From Anabaena cylindrica PCC 7122 (GTDB lineage: Bacteria > Cyanobacteriota > Cyanobacteriia > Cyanobacteriales > Nostocaceae): a DNA stretch of 64,000 bases. Numbering within the stretch: position 1 is the stretch's first letter; each line of letters starts with the position of its first letter. The DNA is taken from positions 2,980,001 through 3,044,000 of the forward strand of contig NC_019771.1 in NCBI RefSeq assembly GCF_000317695.1, written 5' to 3'. Shown here one piece after another: positions 1 through 7,912 of this stretch. The position numbers and the translations under genes are program-made. The notes beneath the pieces were generated by a model. The model searched no databases and was not told where the DNA came from. It saw only the letters and a program-made list of their open reading frames with translations.

Positions 1-1
1 T

Positions 2-646
2 TCTACAGCATTTACACCACCACCAGATCAAGAGCCTATTATTGAAAACACTCCAGCACCCCCAATCCCATCAACACCACAAGTAGAAATAGAAAATCAA
101 CAGCAGCAACCGGATATAGTTTCCACAGCGGAAGTATTCACAGATTCTCAGAAACAGCCAGATCAGAAAAAACAGAAGTCACGCGAGCAATTAAGTACTA
201 CTAATATCGGGCAAAATGTACCAGCTTTTCCTACAGGCACATCAAGAAGCACCGTAGAAGCAACTCTTGGTAAGAATAAAGATGTAAGAGGCTTGTGGCC
301 TAATACCCGTGCTGTAACTTATAAGGTAGTACCTAACCAAATTGATCTCGGCTACTTATTTGACCGTAATTCTGGCAAACTGCGCCAAACGGAGGCAGCT
401 TTTGCCCAATCTGTAGACCCTCAAGTCATGCAAACCACATTGAATGGAATGCTAGGCGGACAAGCGACGGGAGAAATTCAGCAAGGACTACAACAAATAC
501 AACAGCGCCAAAAAGATAATTTTCAGTTTACTCAAGGTTCTGTTAAGGGTCAAATAGTGCGGCAAAACTGCGATTTTATTTACATTAGTATTTGGGATCA
601 AGACTTACACGATTTTGTCAATCCCTCATCAGCTAAACAGTGTTAA
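2..646 (+). CDS. Conserved cyanobacterial protein of unknown function, 5' end cut off
   Basis: The frame is open from the left edge to the TAA at 644-646, so only the C-terminal part of about 214 residues is visible. The first 60 or so residues are low in complexity and rich in Pro, Gln and Thr, like a linker. The rest (from about 290) is compact, with a Gln-rich helix (GEIQQGLQQIQQRQ) and a C-terminal part that includes a Cys in RQNCDF and ends in Cys. I recognise no enzyme motif. The disordered linker suggests a C-terminal domain attached to something upstream, possibly a membrane or kinase part, but that part is not in the window. A TTG at 293 could serve as an internal start but the upstream frame looks coding. 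Confidence 0.7.
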   Translation, partial: STAFTPPPDQEPIIENTPAPPIPSTPQVEIENQQQQPDIVSTAEVFTDSQKQPDQKKQKSREQLSTTNIGQNVPAFPTGTSRSTVEATLGKNKDVRGLWPNTRAVTYKVVPNQIDLGYLFDRNSGKLRQTEAAFAQSVDPQVMQTTLNGMLGGQATGEIQQGLQQIQQRQKDNFQFTQGSVKGQIVRQNCDFIYISIWDQDLHDFVNPSSAKQC

Positions 647-669
647 CAACTGCAATTTTCATAAAAAAA

Positions 670-686
670 GAGCCTCATAGAGGCTC
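670..686 (-). terminator. Rho-independent terminator of the rplJ-rplL transcript
   Basis: GAGCCTC and GAGGCTC pair perfectly around a three-base ATA loop. On the minus strand the hairpin is followed by seven T residues (A tract at 663-669), so it fits as the end of the ribosomal-protein transcript, about 75 bases past the rplL stop. The plus side has no clean T run. Confidence 0.75.
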
Positions 687-727
687 ATCATATAAAAAGG
701 CAACGTAATTTATAATTACTAACTCAT

Positions 728-766
728 AATTCAATTACGAATTACGAATTACGAATTACAAATTAC
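728..766. repeat. Short tandem heptamer repeat (ATTACGA family)
   Basis: About five near-identical units of AATTACG follow each other and run into the rplL stop codon at 763-765. This matches the short tandemly repeated repetitive (STRR) sequences known from heterocystous cyanobacteria. The same unit recurs at 19081-19111 and 43891-43921. Confidence 0.8.
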
Positions 767-1152
767 TTGATTACTACCTTACCGCCAGCTTCTTCGACAC
801 GCTTCTTGATATCCTCAGCAGCTTCCTTAGCTACAGCTTCCTTAATTGCCTTAGGAGCAGCTTCTACTAAGTCCTTAGCTTCTTTCAGACCTAAACCTGT
901 GATTTCACGGACAATCTTCAGGACAGCAATCTTCTTATCAGCTGGAACTGATTCCAGAACTGCATCAAATTCGGTTTTTTCTTCTACTACTTCAGCAGCA
1001 GCAGCACCAGGAGCAGCCATCATCATCATGCCACCAGCGGCTGGAGCAGCACTCACACCAAAAGCTTCTTCAATTTGCTTAACTAGTTCAGAAGCTTCCA
1101 GCAAAGTCAAGGTTTTCAATTGTTCTAAAATTTGTTCGGTTGCAGCAGACAT
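763..1152 (-). CDS. rplL: 50S ribosomal protein L7/L12
   Basis: This is the acidic stalk protein that recruits elongation and initiation GTPases to the 50S subunit. At 129 residues it has the normal length. The N-terminal dimerisation helices (about 1-33) are followed by an Ala/Gly/Met hinge with four Met in a row (42-45), then the globular C-terminal domain with the conserved GLGLKEAKDLVE helix. An AGGAG ribosome binding site lies 8 bases before the ATG. It is last in the rplJ-rplL pair, 81 bases after rplJ, and a hairpin terminator follows. The stop codon abuts a heptamer repeat array. Confidence 0.98.
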   Translation of the reverse strand: MSAATEQILEQLKTLTLLEASELVKQIEEAFGVSAAPAAGGMMMMAAPGAAAAEVVEEKTEFDAVLESVPADKKIAVLKIVREITGLGLKEAKDLVEAAPKAIKEAVAKEAAEDIKKRVEEAGGKVVIK

Positions 1153-1233
1153 GGATATGACTCCTAAATAATTTTGAATTTTTTGTTGATGATTGGTAAT
1201 TTGTAATTGGAAAAAACTATTACCTATTACCGA

Positions 1234-1812
1234 TTACTCACTAGCACTTTCAGCACTTTCAGCGCTTTCAGAACTTTCAGCGCTACTACCTTCTTCTTTC
1301 TCAGCAACAGCCTGTAAAGCGCGAGCCAAAGAACTGGGAACTTCGTTGATACCCACAGCAACTTTAGTAGCCAAGGCGTTGATAGCGCCGGCAATTTGTG
1401 CCATAAGTTGTTCTTTAGATGGCAAGTCTCCTAAAGCCTTGACATCTGTTTCTTTCAGCAAGCGACCGTCCATAACGCCACCGCGAAGTGCTGTCTTCTT
1501 GGTAACTTTTTGGAACTCTTGATAACTCTTAATTGCTGATGAAAAATCTTCTTTGACTAGCAAAAAGGCAGAAGCGCCATTGAGCAATTCTGACAAAGGC
1601 TGCCATTTTTCTTCGTCTTGAATGGCAATGCCCATAAAGGTGTTTTTTGTCACCTTACAAACAGTGCCACTAGGACGTAACCGCCTTCTTAAGTCAGTGA
1701 TTTCGGCAACTGTTAAACCCTGATAATCAATTACCAGTGCTAAAGTTGACTCACTCAAAGAAACTTTGAGGTCAGCTACAATCTCTTTTTTGTTTTCTAA
1801 CGTTCTACCCAT
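1234..1812 (-). CDS. rplJ: 50S ribosomal protein L10
   Basis: L10 anchors the L7/L12 stalk to 23S rRNA. The N-terminal RNA-binding domain is recognisable (TLENKKEIVADLKVSLSES, then DYQGLTVAEITDLRRRLR), and the C-terminal helix that binds L12 dimers ends in an unusual Ser/Glu/Ala-rich tail (SSAESSESAESAESASE) generated by a repeated codon pattern at 1240-1285. The length, 192 residues, is slightly above the usual 170-180 because of that tail. The gene lies downstream of an L10-binding leader and a hairpin that could attenuate transcription, consistent with autogenous control of rplJL. Confidence 0.97.
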   Translation of the reverse strand: MGRTLENKKEIVADLKVSLSESTLALVIDYQGLTVAEITDLRRRLRPSGTVCKVTKNTFMGIAIQDEEKWQPLSELLNGASAFLLVKEDFSSAIKSYQEFQKVTKKTALRGGVMDGRLLKETDVKALGDLPSKEQLMAQIAGAINALATKVAVGINEVPSSLARALQAVAEKEEGSSAESSESAESAESASE

Positions 1813-1924
1813 ACTCGTTTCACCTCCAAGGGCAAAATCTTATTAGTGACTGGTGATTTAGTTACTTATTGCTGTTCACTTTTCACTGTCACCTGTAATC
1901 TGTAACTTTCTATCCTGACCAGCC

Positions 1925-2085
1925 GAAAACAACAAACCCCAGCTACATTTGCCGGGGTTTCACATTATTACTTTTAATGGCACAGTTGTTAAACTGTTTT
2001 TGTCAAACTTTAGGCCATGAAAGTAGTAACCTCGGCAGGATATTAAGTTATTAGCACCTGCTGTCTCCGGCTTTGCTTATTAAAT
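1925..2085 (-). promoter_or_regulatory. Ribosomal protein L10 leader with attenuator-like hairpin
   Basis: On the minus strand, 2068-2028 reads ACAGCAGGTGCT, a short spacer, then ATCCTGCCGAGGT, so CAGCAGG/CCTGCCG form the bent stem with the GAG-type internal loop of the L10 leader RNA family. Further downstream, AAACCCC (1934-1940) pairs with GGGGTTT (1954-1960) and a T-rich run follows on the minus strand. A smaller hairpin (ACAGTT...AACTGT, 1983-1998) lies between. This is the only feature in the 310-base gap between rplA and rplJ. The match is by eye. Confidence 0.75.
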
Positions 2086-2122
2086 TGTGGTTCTTGGTTA
2101 TTACCAATTACCCATTACCAAA

Positions 2123-2839
2123 TTATGCAGCGTCAGTCAGTTTTAAATCTCGTAGGGCGCTGATATCTATTTTAATGGATGGACCCATGGTAGCGGACAC
2201 ATACAATGTACGCCAGTAACGACCTTTGGCCCCTGAAGGACGGTTACGGTCAATAGTCTCTTGCAGAGCTTTGAGATTGACTAACAAATCTTCAGGTGCG
2301 AAGGATGCCTTACCAAACATAACATGGACAATTCCAGTCCGATCAGCACGGAATTCTAATTTACCAGCTTTGAATTCAGCGATCGCACTTGCTACGTCAA
2401 ATGTGACTGTTCCACCTTTAGGTGATGGCATTAAACCGCGAGGACCCAGCAACTTACCCAGTTTTGCCACCATTGGCATTACATCGGGTGTAGCAATTAG
2501 CTTGTCGAAGTCCATCATCCCTTTTTGAATATCTTCAATCAGTTCTTCTGAACCAGCTATGTCAGCACCAGCGTTGGTTGCTTCTGTAACTTTTTCACCT
2601 CTAGCAATAACTGCCACTCGGACAATTTGTCCTGTTCCTTTAGGCAGTGCCACAGTTGTCCGCAACTGTTGATCTGTATACTTCGGGTCAATTCCTAGTC
2701 TGATATGAGCTTCTACGGCTTCTGCGAATTTAGCTGTTGCTGTTTCTTTCAACAGAGCTAACGCTTCTACTGGTGTGTAGTCTCTATCTTCAACTTTTTC
2801 TTGCAAAGCCTGCAAGCGCCGTGATAATTTCTTTCCCAT
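2123..2839 (-). CDS. rplA: 50S ribosomal protein L1
   Basis: L1 forms the mobile L1 stalk near the E site and binds 23S rRNA; in many bacteria it also represses its own operon. The protein is 238 residues, typical length. The signature around MPMVAKLGKLLGPRGLMPSP and the KGGTV turn are intact, as is the C-terminal motif NRPSGAKGRYWRTLYVS. It follows rplK after a 128-base AT-rich spacer made of TTTTGGATT-like repeats, and precedes the L10 leader, the usual rplKAJL order. An L1 operator is not evident by eye. Confidence 0.98.
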   Translation of the reverse strand: MGKKLSRRLQALQEKVEDRDYTPVEALALLKETATAKFAEAVEAHIRLGIDPKYTDQQLRTTVALPKGTGQIVRVAVIARGEKVTEATNAGADIAGSEELIEDIQKGMMDFDKLIATPDVMPMVAKLGKLLGPRGLMPSPKGGTVTFDVASAIAEFKAGKLEFRADRTGIVHVMFGKASFAPEDLLVNLKALQETIDRNRPSGAKGRYWRTLYVSATMGPSIKIDISALRDLKLTDAA

Positions 2840-2967
2840 TTTTTTCTCCTGGGGTAATTCCGAAGTTTTTAGCCTCTCCCCCGATACACTTTTGGATTTT
2901 AAATTTTGGATTTTGGATTGAGTCTAATTTTTAACCCAGTGTTCAAAACTCAAAATTTATTAAGTTT

Positions 2968-3393
2968 TTAGTCTGTGATGGTAACACCCATGTTTTTGGC
3001 TGTTCCTTCCACAATATTCATTGCCGCATCAATATCATTGGCATTGAGGTCAGGAAGTTTGGTTTGAGCAATTTCCCGCAATTGCACTCTAGTGATGCTC
3101 CCAACTTTCTTTTTGTTGGGTTCATTAGACCCTCTTTCTATTTTCGCTGCCTTGCGAATCAATACTGATGCTGGTGGTGTTTTGAGTACAAATGTAAAGC
3201 TCCGGTCTTCAAAAACCGAAATTTCTACAGGTATTACCATTCCAGCTTGGTCTGCTGTTTTGGCATTGTACTCTTTGCAAAACATCATGATGTTAACGCC
3301 ATGTTGACCCAATGCTGGGCCTACTGGCGGTGCTGGGTTGGCTTTTCCAGCATTCAGGGCCAGTTTAATGACCGCTACTACTTTCTTCGCCAT
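2968..3393 (-). CDS. rplK: 50S ribosomal protein L11
   Basis: L11 forms the GTPase-associated centre with L10/L12 and 23S rRNA. The 141-residue protein has the N-terminal proline-rich motif NPAPPVGPALGQHGVNIM and the C-terminal RNA-binding domain with GSITRVQLREIAQTKLPDL. It starts 6 bases after the nusG stop, so it is probably translated from the secE-nusG transcript. Nothing is unusual. Confidence 0.98.
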   Translation of the reverse strand: MAKKVVAVIKLALNAGKANPAPPVGPALGQHGVNIMMFCKEYNAKTADQAGMVIPVEISVFEDRSFTFVLKTPPASVLIRKAAKIERGSNEPNKKKVGSITRVQLREIAQTKLPDLNANDIDAAMNIVEGTAKNMGVTITD

Positions 3394-3399
3394 TTGGAT

Positions 3400-4029
3400 T
3401 TAGCTCTGTTTTTCTACCTGATTAAATTCCAATTCTACTGGTGTATCCCTTCCGAAAATCGAGAGTAAAGCTTTTAGCTTACTCCGTTCTGGCGAAACTT
3501 CAATCACCTCTCCTTCAAAGTCCTTAAATGGACCAGAAAGAACCATTATCTTATCACCTGTAGCCATATCAATTTTGACTATCGGTTCTTGTTCACTGGT
3601 TTGTTTGAAGATGCGTTCAACTTCTAAATGACTCAGGGGTAATGGTTTGACGTGACCGCGACCTTTACCTGTGCCACGTTTTTGTTCTGCTCCCACGAAA
3701 TTAATTACGTGGGAGGTGTTACGTACCACCTGCCAAGTATCATCATTCATCAACATCCGCACCAACACATAACCAGGGAATACTTTTTCCTCTGCTGGCT
3801 GGCGTTTACCATCCTTACGGATTTTCACCGTTGGCGTGTGAGGAATCTCCACTTGGATGATTTTATCAGCTACATCAAAAGTTTGGATGCGCTGTTCTAA
3901 GTTTGTCTTCACGCGCTTTTCACAGCCTGAGGCTACTTGCACTGCATACCAGCGTGCTTCCTTATGCGCTGTTTCTAGCGCTTCCTCCGACTGCAAACTG
4001 TTGCGTGGTTCATCTGTTGCAGAAGTCAT
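3400..4029 (-). CDS. nusG: Transcription termination/antitermination factor NusG
   Basis: NusG binds RNA polymerase and couples transcription to Rho or ribosomes. The N-terminal NGN domain begins at WYAVQVASGCEKRVKTNLEQR; the C-terminal KOW domain contains DKIMVLSGPFKDFEGEVIEV. The frame is open back to an ATG at 4053, but I chose the ATG at 4029 because it overlaps the secE stop as TGATG, a standard re-initiation arrangement, giving 209 residues. The longer start would overlap secE by 25 bases. It lies between secE and rplK as in most bacteria. Confidence 0.95.
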   Translation of the reverse strand: MTSATDEPRNSLQSEEALETAHKEARWYAVQVASGCEKRVKTNLEQRIQTFDVADKIIQVEIPHTPTVKIRKDGKRQPAEEKVFPGYVLVRMLMNDDTWQVVRNTSHVINFVGAEQKRGTGKGRGHVKPLPLSHLEVERIFKQTSEQEPIVKIDMATGDKIMVLSGPFKDFEGEVIEVSPERSKLKALLSIFGRDTPVELEFNQVEKQS

Positions 4030-4250
4030 CAGAATACCTGTTTTGCTGCCCAAGCAAACAATCCATCGACCAAATATATCAAAGATGCGGAGAGTGTCAC
4101 CATTAACAACACAGCTGCTGATTCGCTCACCAACTGCTTCCGACTAGGCCAAACTACTTTCTCAAGTTCTTCTTTTGTTCCTTGGAAGAACTTGTTTAAG
4201 CTAAACCCATTTCCGGTTTCTGGCATTTCTGCTTCATTTTTTTTGGCCAT
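4029..4250 (-). CDS. secE: Preprotein translocase subunit SecE
   Basis: SecE is the small clamp subunit of the SecYEG channel. The 73-residue protein is the short, single-span cyanobacterial type: a polar N-terminus, the conserved amphipathic helix with KFFQGTKEELEKVVWPSRKQL, and one hydrophobic segment (ESAAVLLMVTLSASLIYLVDG). The stop codon overlaps the nusG ATG by one base. A tRNA-Trp gene sits 189 bases upstream, as is common before secE. Confidence 0.96.
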   Translation of the reverse strand: MAKKNEAEMPETGNGFSLNKFFQGTKEELEKVVWPSRKQLVSESAAVLLMVTLSASLIYLVDGLFAWAAKQVF

Positions 4251-4439
4251 GGTCGTTATCCCCCCCGTTTCTTACATAGCTACACCTTGCTATTTTTCAT
4301 CAAGGTTTACAGCTTTGACCCCATTTGATATGGAAACAAGAAAGCTGCAAGTAAAAAATAATTATACCCGAAATAATCAACGCTTGCTGTTTGTTCAACA
4401 GATGCGTTTTTGCTTCGGGCAATATTTTTTGCTTTTGAG

Positions 4440-4512
4440 CGCGCCCTGGAGGACTTGAACCCCCGACATCAGGTTTTGGAGACCTGCGTTCTACCAACTG
4501 AACTAAGAGCGC
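4440..4512 (-). tRNA. trnW: tRNA-Trp (anticodon CCA)
   Basis: The minus strand folds into a full cloverleaf: acceptor GCGCTCT/AGGGCGC, D arm with GTTC and GAAC, anticodon loop CTCCAAA giving CCA, and T arm with the GTTCAAG loop. The discriminator is G and CCA is not encoded. It precedes secE on the same strand. Confidence 0.95.
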
Positions 4513-4663
4513 ACAAGCTGTCTTTGTTTCAGTCATTGCGCTGAACTTTTTTAGTTTAACGCAATTTCGACTCTGATTATAACTTGTTTTTGTTGAAAAT
4601 GCAAATTAGCGGCGGATGCCGCTTGTGGCTTGCGATTGCGCTCCTAAGTTCGATGAGAATAGA

Positions 4664-5026
4664 TCACAAGGCGCGGTCAAACCGTTGCTTAATTCGGGTT
4701 GCTTTACCGACGCGATCGCGCAGGTAATACAGTTTAGCGCGTCGTACTCTACCACGGCGTAGGACTTTGATGTTGTCAATTCTGGGAGAATGCAGCAAAA
4801 ATACGCGTTCAACTCCCACACCTTGAAAAACTCGACGGACGGTGATTGTTTCGTTGATGCCACCGTTACGTTTCCCAATTACCACTCCTTCATAGGGTTG
4901 GACGCGATATTTATCGCCTTCTTTAATTTTGACTCCCACCCGAACTGTATCACCCACATAAATAATGGGGATATCTGATTTTAGGTGTTCCGCTTCAATA
5001 GAGCGGATAATCTCTTGAGCGTTCAT
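4664..5026 (-). CDS. rplS: 50S ribosomal protein L19
   Basis: L19 sits at the 30S-50S interface. The 120-residue protein shows the family pattern IPIIYVGDTVRVGVKIKEGDKYRVQPYEGVV (residues about 19-49), the GGINETITVRRVFQGVGVERVFLLHSP block and the basic C-terminus RRGRVRRAKLYYLRDR. It is transcribed in the same direction as trnW and secE, 150 bases upstream of the tRNA. No other gene lies between. Confidence 0.97.
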   Translation of the reverse strand: MNAQEIIRSIEAEHLKSDIPIIYVGDTVRVGVKIKEGDKYRVQPYEGVVIGKRNGGINETITVRRVFQGVGVERVFLLHSPRIDNIKVLRRGRVRRAKLYYLRDRVGKATRIKQRFDRAL

Positions 5027-5375
5027 AATTTATCTATATTTCTGAAAAAAACCCACAATCATCAATCATAAATCTATAACCGCCTGACAGTCCAGATATT
5101 TGAGATTGTTGATTTTTTGTATTAAACAGGACTTACAGCAGGAGTCAGGAGTAAAACTATCTTGGTGTCTAGGTTTCAATTTTGATTCTGTACCGTATGG
5201 CTGAAGTTGAGGGCAAAGTCTCATTAATCTACAATCTGCTGTGGTAGCTAAATTTTAGAAAATAAAGGTCAATTTTAGCTTTTTAATTGGGAACACTAAA
5301 ATATAAGGCCGGGCTAATTTATCCTATTGACATCACAATATCTGTTGTATTTTTGCATTCAGTTTAGAATTATTT
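5027..5375. other. Intergenic region between divergent rplS and glycosyltransferase genes
   Basis: This 349-base AT-rich stretch must hold the promoters of both divergent genes. A stretch around 5128-5150 (ACAGGACTTACAGCAGGAGTCAGGAG) resembles the short dispersed repeats seen elsewhere in the window. I see no ORF, RNA gene or strong operator. Confidence 0.5.
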
Positions 5376-6314
5376 ATGAAATTTACCATTCTCATCAGCA
5401 CTTACAATCGGTTATATCTGCTGAAAAGAGCAATTTACTCAGCGCTGAACCAGACGATTGATTGTGAGATAGTTGTTGTGGACGACTGCTCATCTGATAA
5501 CACAGATATTTTTGTTAAAAGCTTGGGAGATAGCATAGTTTATCATCGTAACCCAGTTAATCAAGGTCATGCTGCATCTGTAAATACTGGTATGGCAAAA
5601 GCTAACGGCGAATGGGTTAAGTTTTTGGATGATGACGACTACTTAGCACCGAATTGTCTAGAAGAAATGGAAAAGGCTATTTCTATCCATCCCCATGCTG
5701 TCATCTGTTCTTGTATTGCGGCTCAAGTGGATAGCAAAGAAGTAGAACTCAGTCGCACTCGACCGTCTGGAAATGGTTTAGCTTGCTATATTCCGCAAGC
5801 AGATCTTCACTACGGTATGCTCTTAGAACTTGTACCTTTTGGTACACCTGCCCAGGTAGCTTGCCGTCGTGATGCTTTTATGAAAACGGAAGGTTGGGAC
5901 TCTACACTTAATACTAATTGTGATGATATTGATTCATGGATTCATATTGCCCAGTTTGGCGATGCTATTTTCCTAAATCAATGCCTTGCCTATCGTACTA
6001 TTTGGAATGGTGCTTATAATCAAAAAATTTCTTTATCTCAACGATTAGCTACAAATATTTTGATGAAGAAGAAGATTTACACCTTAGTGGATGCACAGCA
6101 TCGCTCTAAAATACCTGATTTTCAAGATATACAGAAATACTTAAAATTGCATTGGATTTTGGTAGCAATCAAGCAAAGAAAGTTTAGAAGTTTATTACCA
6201 ATACTAGATTTAAGCATCTTGTCTTTTCAGGCTTGGAGAATTTTGCTATCAGTTAGGTTTATACGTCGCTTTAAATTGCGAAATTCTCCAGTTCGCCGAA
6301 TACCTTTGATTTAG
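5376..6314 (+). CDS. Family 2 glycosyltransferase
   Basis: A GT-A fold glycosyltransferase that probably adds a sugar from a nucleotide donor during extracellular polysaccharide or lipopolysaccharide synthesis. Residues 1-100 carry the family pattern: FTILISTYNRLYLLKRAI, then EIVVVDDCSSDNTD (donor-binding Asp pair) and WVKFLDDDDYLAPN, the DXD-type metal site. The C-terminal 100 residues are basic and hydrophobic and may contact the membrane, without a clear span. Length (312) is normal for a single-domain GT2. It is followed 0.5 kb later by a GT4 gene on the same strand; a shared pathway is inferred. The sugar and acceptor cannot be told. Confidence 0.85.
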   Translation: MKFTILISTYNRLYLLKRAIYSALNQTIDCEIVVVDDCSSDNTDIFVKSLGDSIVYHRNPVNQGHAASVNTGMAKANGEWVKFLDDDDYLAPNCLEEMEKAISIHPHAVICSCIAAQVDSKEVELSRTRPSGNGLACYIPQADLHYGMLLELVPFGTPAQVACRRDAFMKTEGWDSTLNTNCDDIDSWIHIAQFGDAIFLNQCLAYRTIWNGAYNQKISLSQRLATNILMKKKIYTLVDAQHRSKIPDFQDIQKYLKLHWILVAIKQRKFRSLLPILDLSILSFQAWRILLSVRFIRRFKLRNSPVRRIPLI

Positions 6315-6830
6315 TTAATAATTTTGGTAATTCAATTATTGATGTATTTTTTTTGAGTTTAATATACTGTGGATCAAAACATACTTCTTTTAATTTGATT
6401 GCTGATTACTGATGCCGTCAATAAAAGTTTTCTTTATTTACAGGTGACAATTAAAGCTCACAAAAAATATCCATATAGGAATAGAGACAATACAATAATC
6501 TTGTATATGATAGAGCAGAAATAGGAACTACAATAACATAAAACTTATGAGGAATAAGATATAAGGAAACTTAGAGGATATCTGAGAAGTGTAAAATATC
6601 ATGCTTTAGGTTACTTCCTTTAGTTTAGGTAGATACAGAGGATTGCAGATCAATGAGGCTTCTGTGAGCGTTCGACCGAAAAGATTGAGATTTTTGCTTT
6701 CATTTTACAAAGCGTCAAAATGACAAAAAATCCTGGGAATAAACTTCTCAAATATCCTCCGAGAAGAAGTTTTAATTTCCTTCTATTTTATTTAAATAAC
6801 TTCACAATTAAAATAAGCCTTTTCAAGGTT
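6315..6830. other. AT-rich intergenic region upstream of the GT4 gene
   Basis: About 515 bases without a convincing gene. The downstream frame stays open back to an ATG at 6720, but those 37 codons are AT-rich and not glycosyltransferase-like. A TATACT at 6363 could be a -10 element but has no clear partner. No hairpin terminator is evident after the GT2 gene apart from an AT-rich run. Confidence 0.45.
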
Positions 6831-7886
6831 ATGCGAATCATACATATATTGAATCATATTCAAGAAATAGGTAATGGTATTGTTAATGTAGCTGTTGATC
6901 TTGCGTGTTTGCAGGCAAAACATGGTAATGAAGTAGCAATAATCTCAGGTGGGGGAGAGTATGAAAAACTATTGCATAGATTTGGTGTTAGACACTACCA
7001 AATAGACCAAAATCGCCAGCCTGTAAATATAATAAAAGCAGCGGTGGCTTATCGAGCAATTGTACAAGAATTTAAGCCGGATATTGTGCATGCCCATATG
7101 ATGACGGGCTTAGTTTTAGCACATTTTTTGAAATTCAAAAACAAGTATGCTTTAGTTTCTACAGTACATAATGAATTCCAGCGTGCTAGTTTACTGATGG
7201 GTTTAGCTGAAAGAGTAATTGCTGTCAGTAATTCTGTACAAATTTCGATGGTGCAACGTGGTGTACCAGAAAATAAGTTGAGGGTAGTTCGCAATGGGAC
7301 TTTAGGTAGTCCTCGTACTCGACAAATATCGGATTATCAACCTTTAAATTTACAACATCCTGCGATCGCAACTGTAGCGGGAATGTATAAACGTAAAGGT
7401 ATCACTGAATTAATTGCTGCTTTTGAGCAAATTGCCCAGGATTTCCCCACAGCGCATCTTTATCTAGTGGGAAATGGGCCCGATAGAGAAATATTTGAAA
7501 CCCAAGCACAAGCAACCTCTGTCAGCAGTCGTATCCATTTTGAAGGGTTCCAATCAGAACCACAAGGCTACTTACTTTCTTGCGATATTTTTGTTCTTGC
7601 TTCTCACCGTGACCCATGCCCCCTTGTACTTTCAGAAGCCAGGGAAGCTGGGGTTGCCATTATTGCTACAGAGGTAGATGGCATACCCGAAGCCTTAGAT
7701 CATGGTCAAGCTGGCGTTTTAGTACCAGCTAAAAATAGTCAAGCTTTAGCTGAAGCCTTAGTTAAGCTATTAAGTAACCCAGATATCCTCCAAGATTGGA
7801 AACATCGGTCACAGGAAAATTTAGAATCGCTCAGTATTGCTCGTGTAAATCAGGAAACATTGGCAGTTTATAGGGAATTGGTGTAG
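6831..7886 (+). CDS. Family 4 glycosyltransferase
   Basis: A retaining GT-B fold transferase. It starts MRIIHILNHIQEIGNGIVNV; the family is known for a Gly-rich first loop at this place. Other hallmarks are VHAHMMTGL, the ERVIAVSNSV segment, VAGMYKRKGITELIAAF for the donor domain, and an E-X7-E-like acid pair in DPCPLVLSEAREAG. I chose the ATG at 6831 (351 residues) over the open-frame ATG at 6720 because homologues begin at this beta strand and an AAGG lies just ahead. It probably works with the GT2 gene upstream in surface glycan assembly; substrate unknown. The stop codon lies in a palindrome shared with the convergent efflux gene. Confidence 0.85.
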   Translation: MRIIHILNHIQEIGNGIVNVAVDLACLQAKHGNEVAIISGGGEYEKLLHRFGVRHYQIDQNRQPVNIIKAAVAYRAIVQEFKPDIVHAHMMTGLVLAHFLKFKNKYALVSTVHNEFQRASLLMGLAERVIAVSNSVQISMVQRGVPENKLRVVRNGTLGSPRTRQISDYQPLNLQHPAIATVAGMYKRKGITELIAAFEQIAQDFPTAHLYLVGNGPDREIFETQAQATSVSSRIHFEGFQSEPQGYLLSCDIFVLASHRDPCPLVLSEAREAGVAIIATEVDGIPEALDHGQAGVLVPAKNSQALAEALVKLLSNPDILQDWKHRSQENLESLSIARVNQETLAVYRELV

Positions 7887-7908
7887 GGGCGTATTGCAAT
7901 ACACCCTA
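7884..7908. repeat. Palindrome between convergent genes
   Basis: TAGGG...GTATTGCAATAC...CCCTA is an inverted repeat that includes the GT4 stop codon and lies just before the RND gene stop (7913). It resembles the short GC-flanked palindromes scattered in Nostocales genomes and may end transcription from both sides, although no T run is present. Confidence 0.5.
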
Positions 7909-7912
7909 TATC

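Noticed and set aside
767..1171. A 134-codon plus-strand frame opposite rplL
   Set aside because: It is exactly antisense to a well-conserved ribosomal protein gene, with no family motifs or ribosome binding site.
4300..4536. Minus-strand frame over tRNA-Trp
   Set aside because: It runs through the tRNA gene and contains no recognisable domain; the tRNA fold is decisive.
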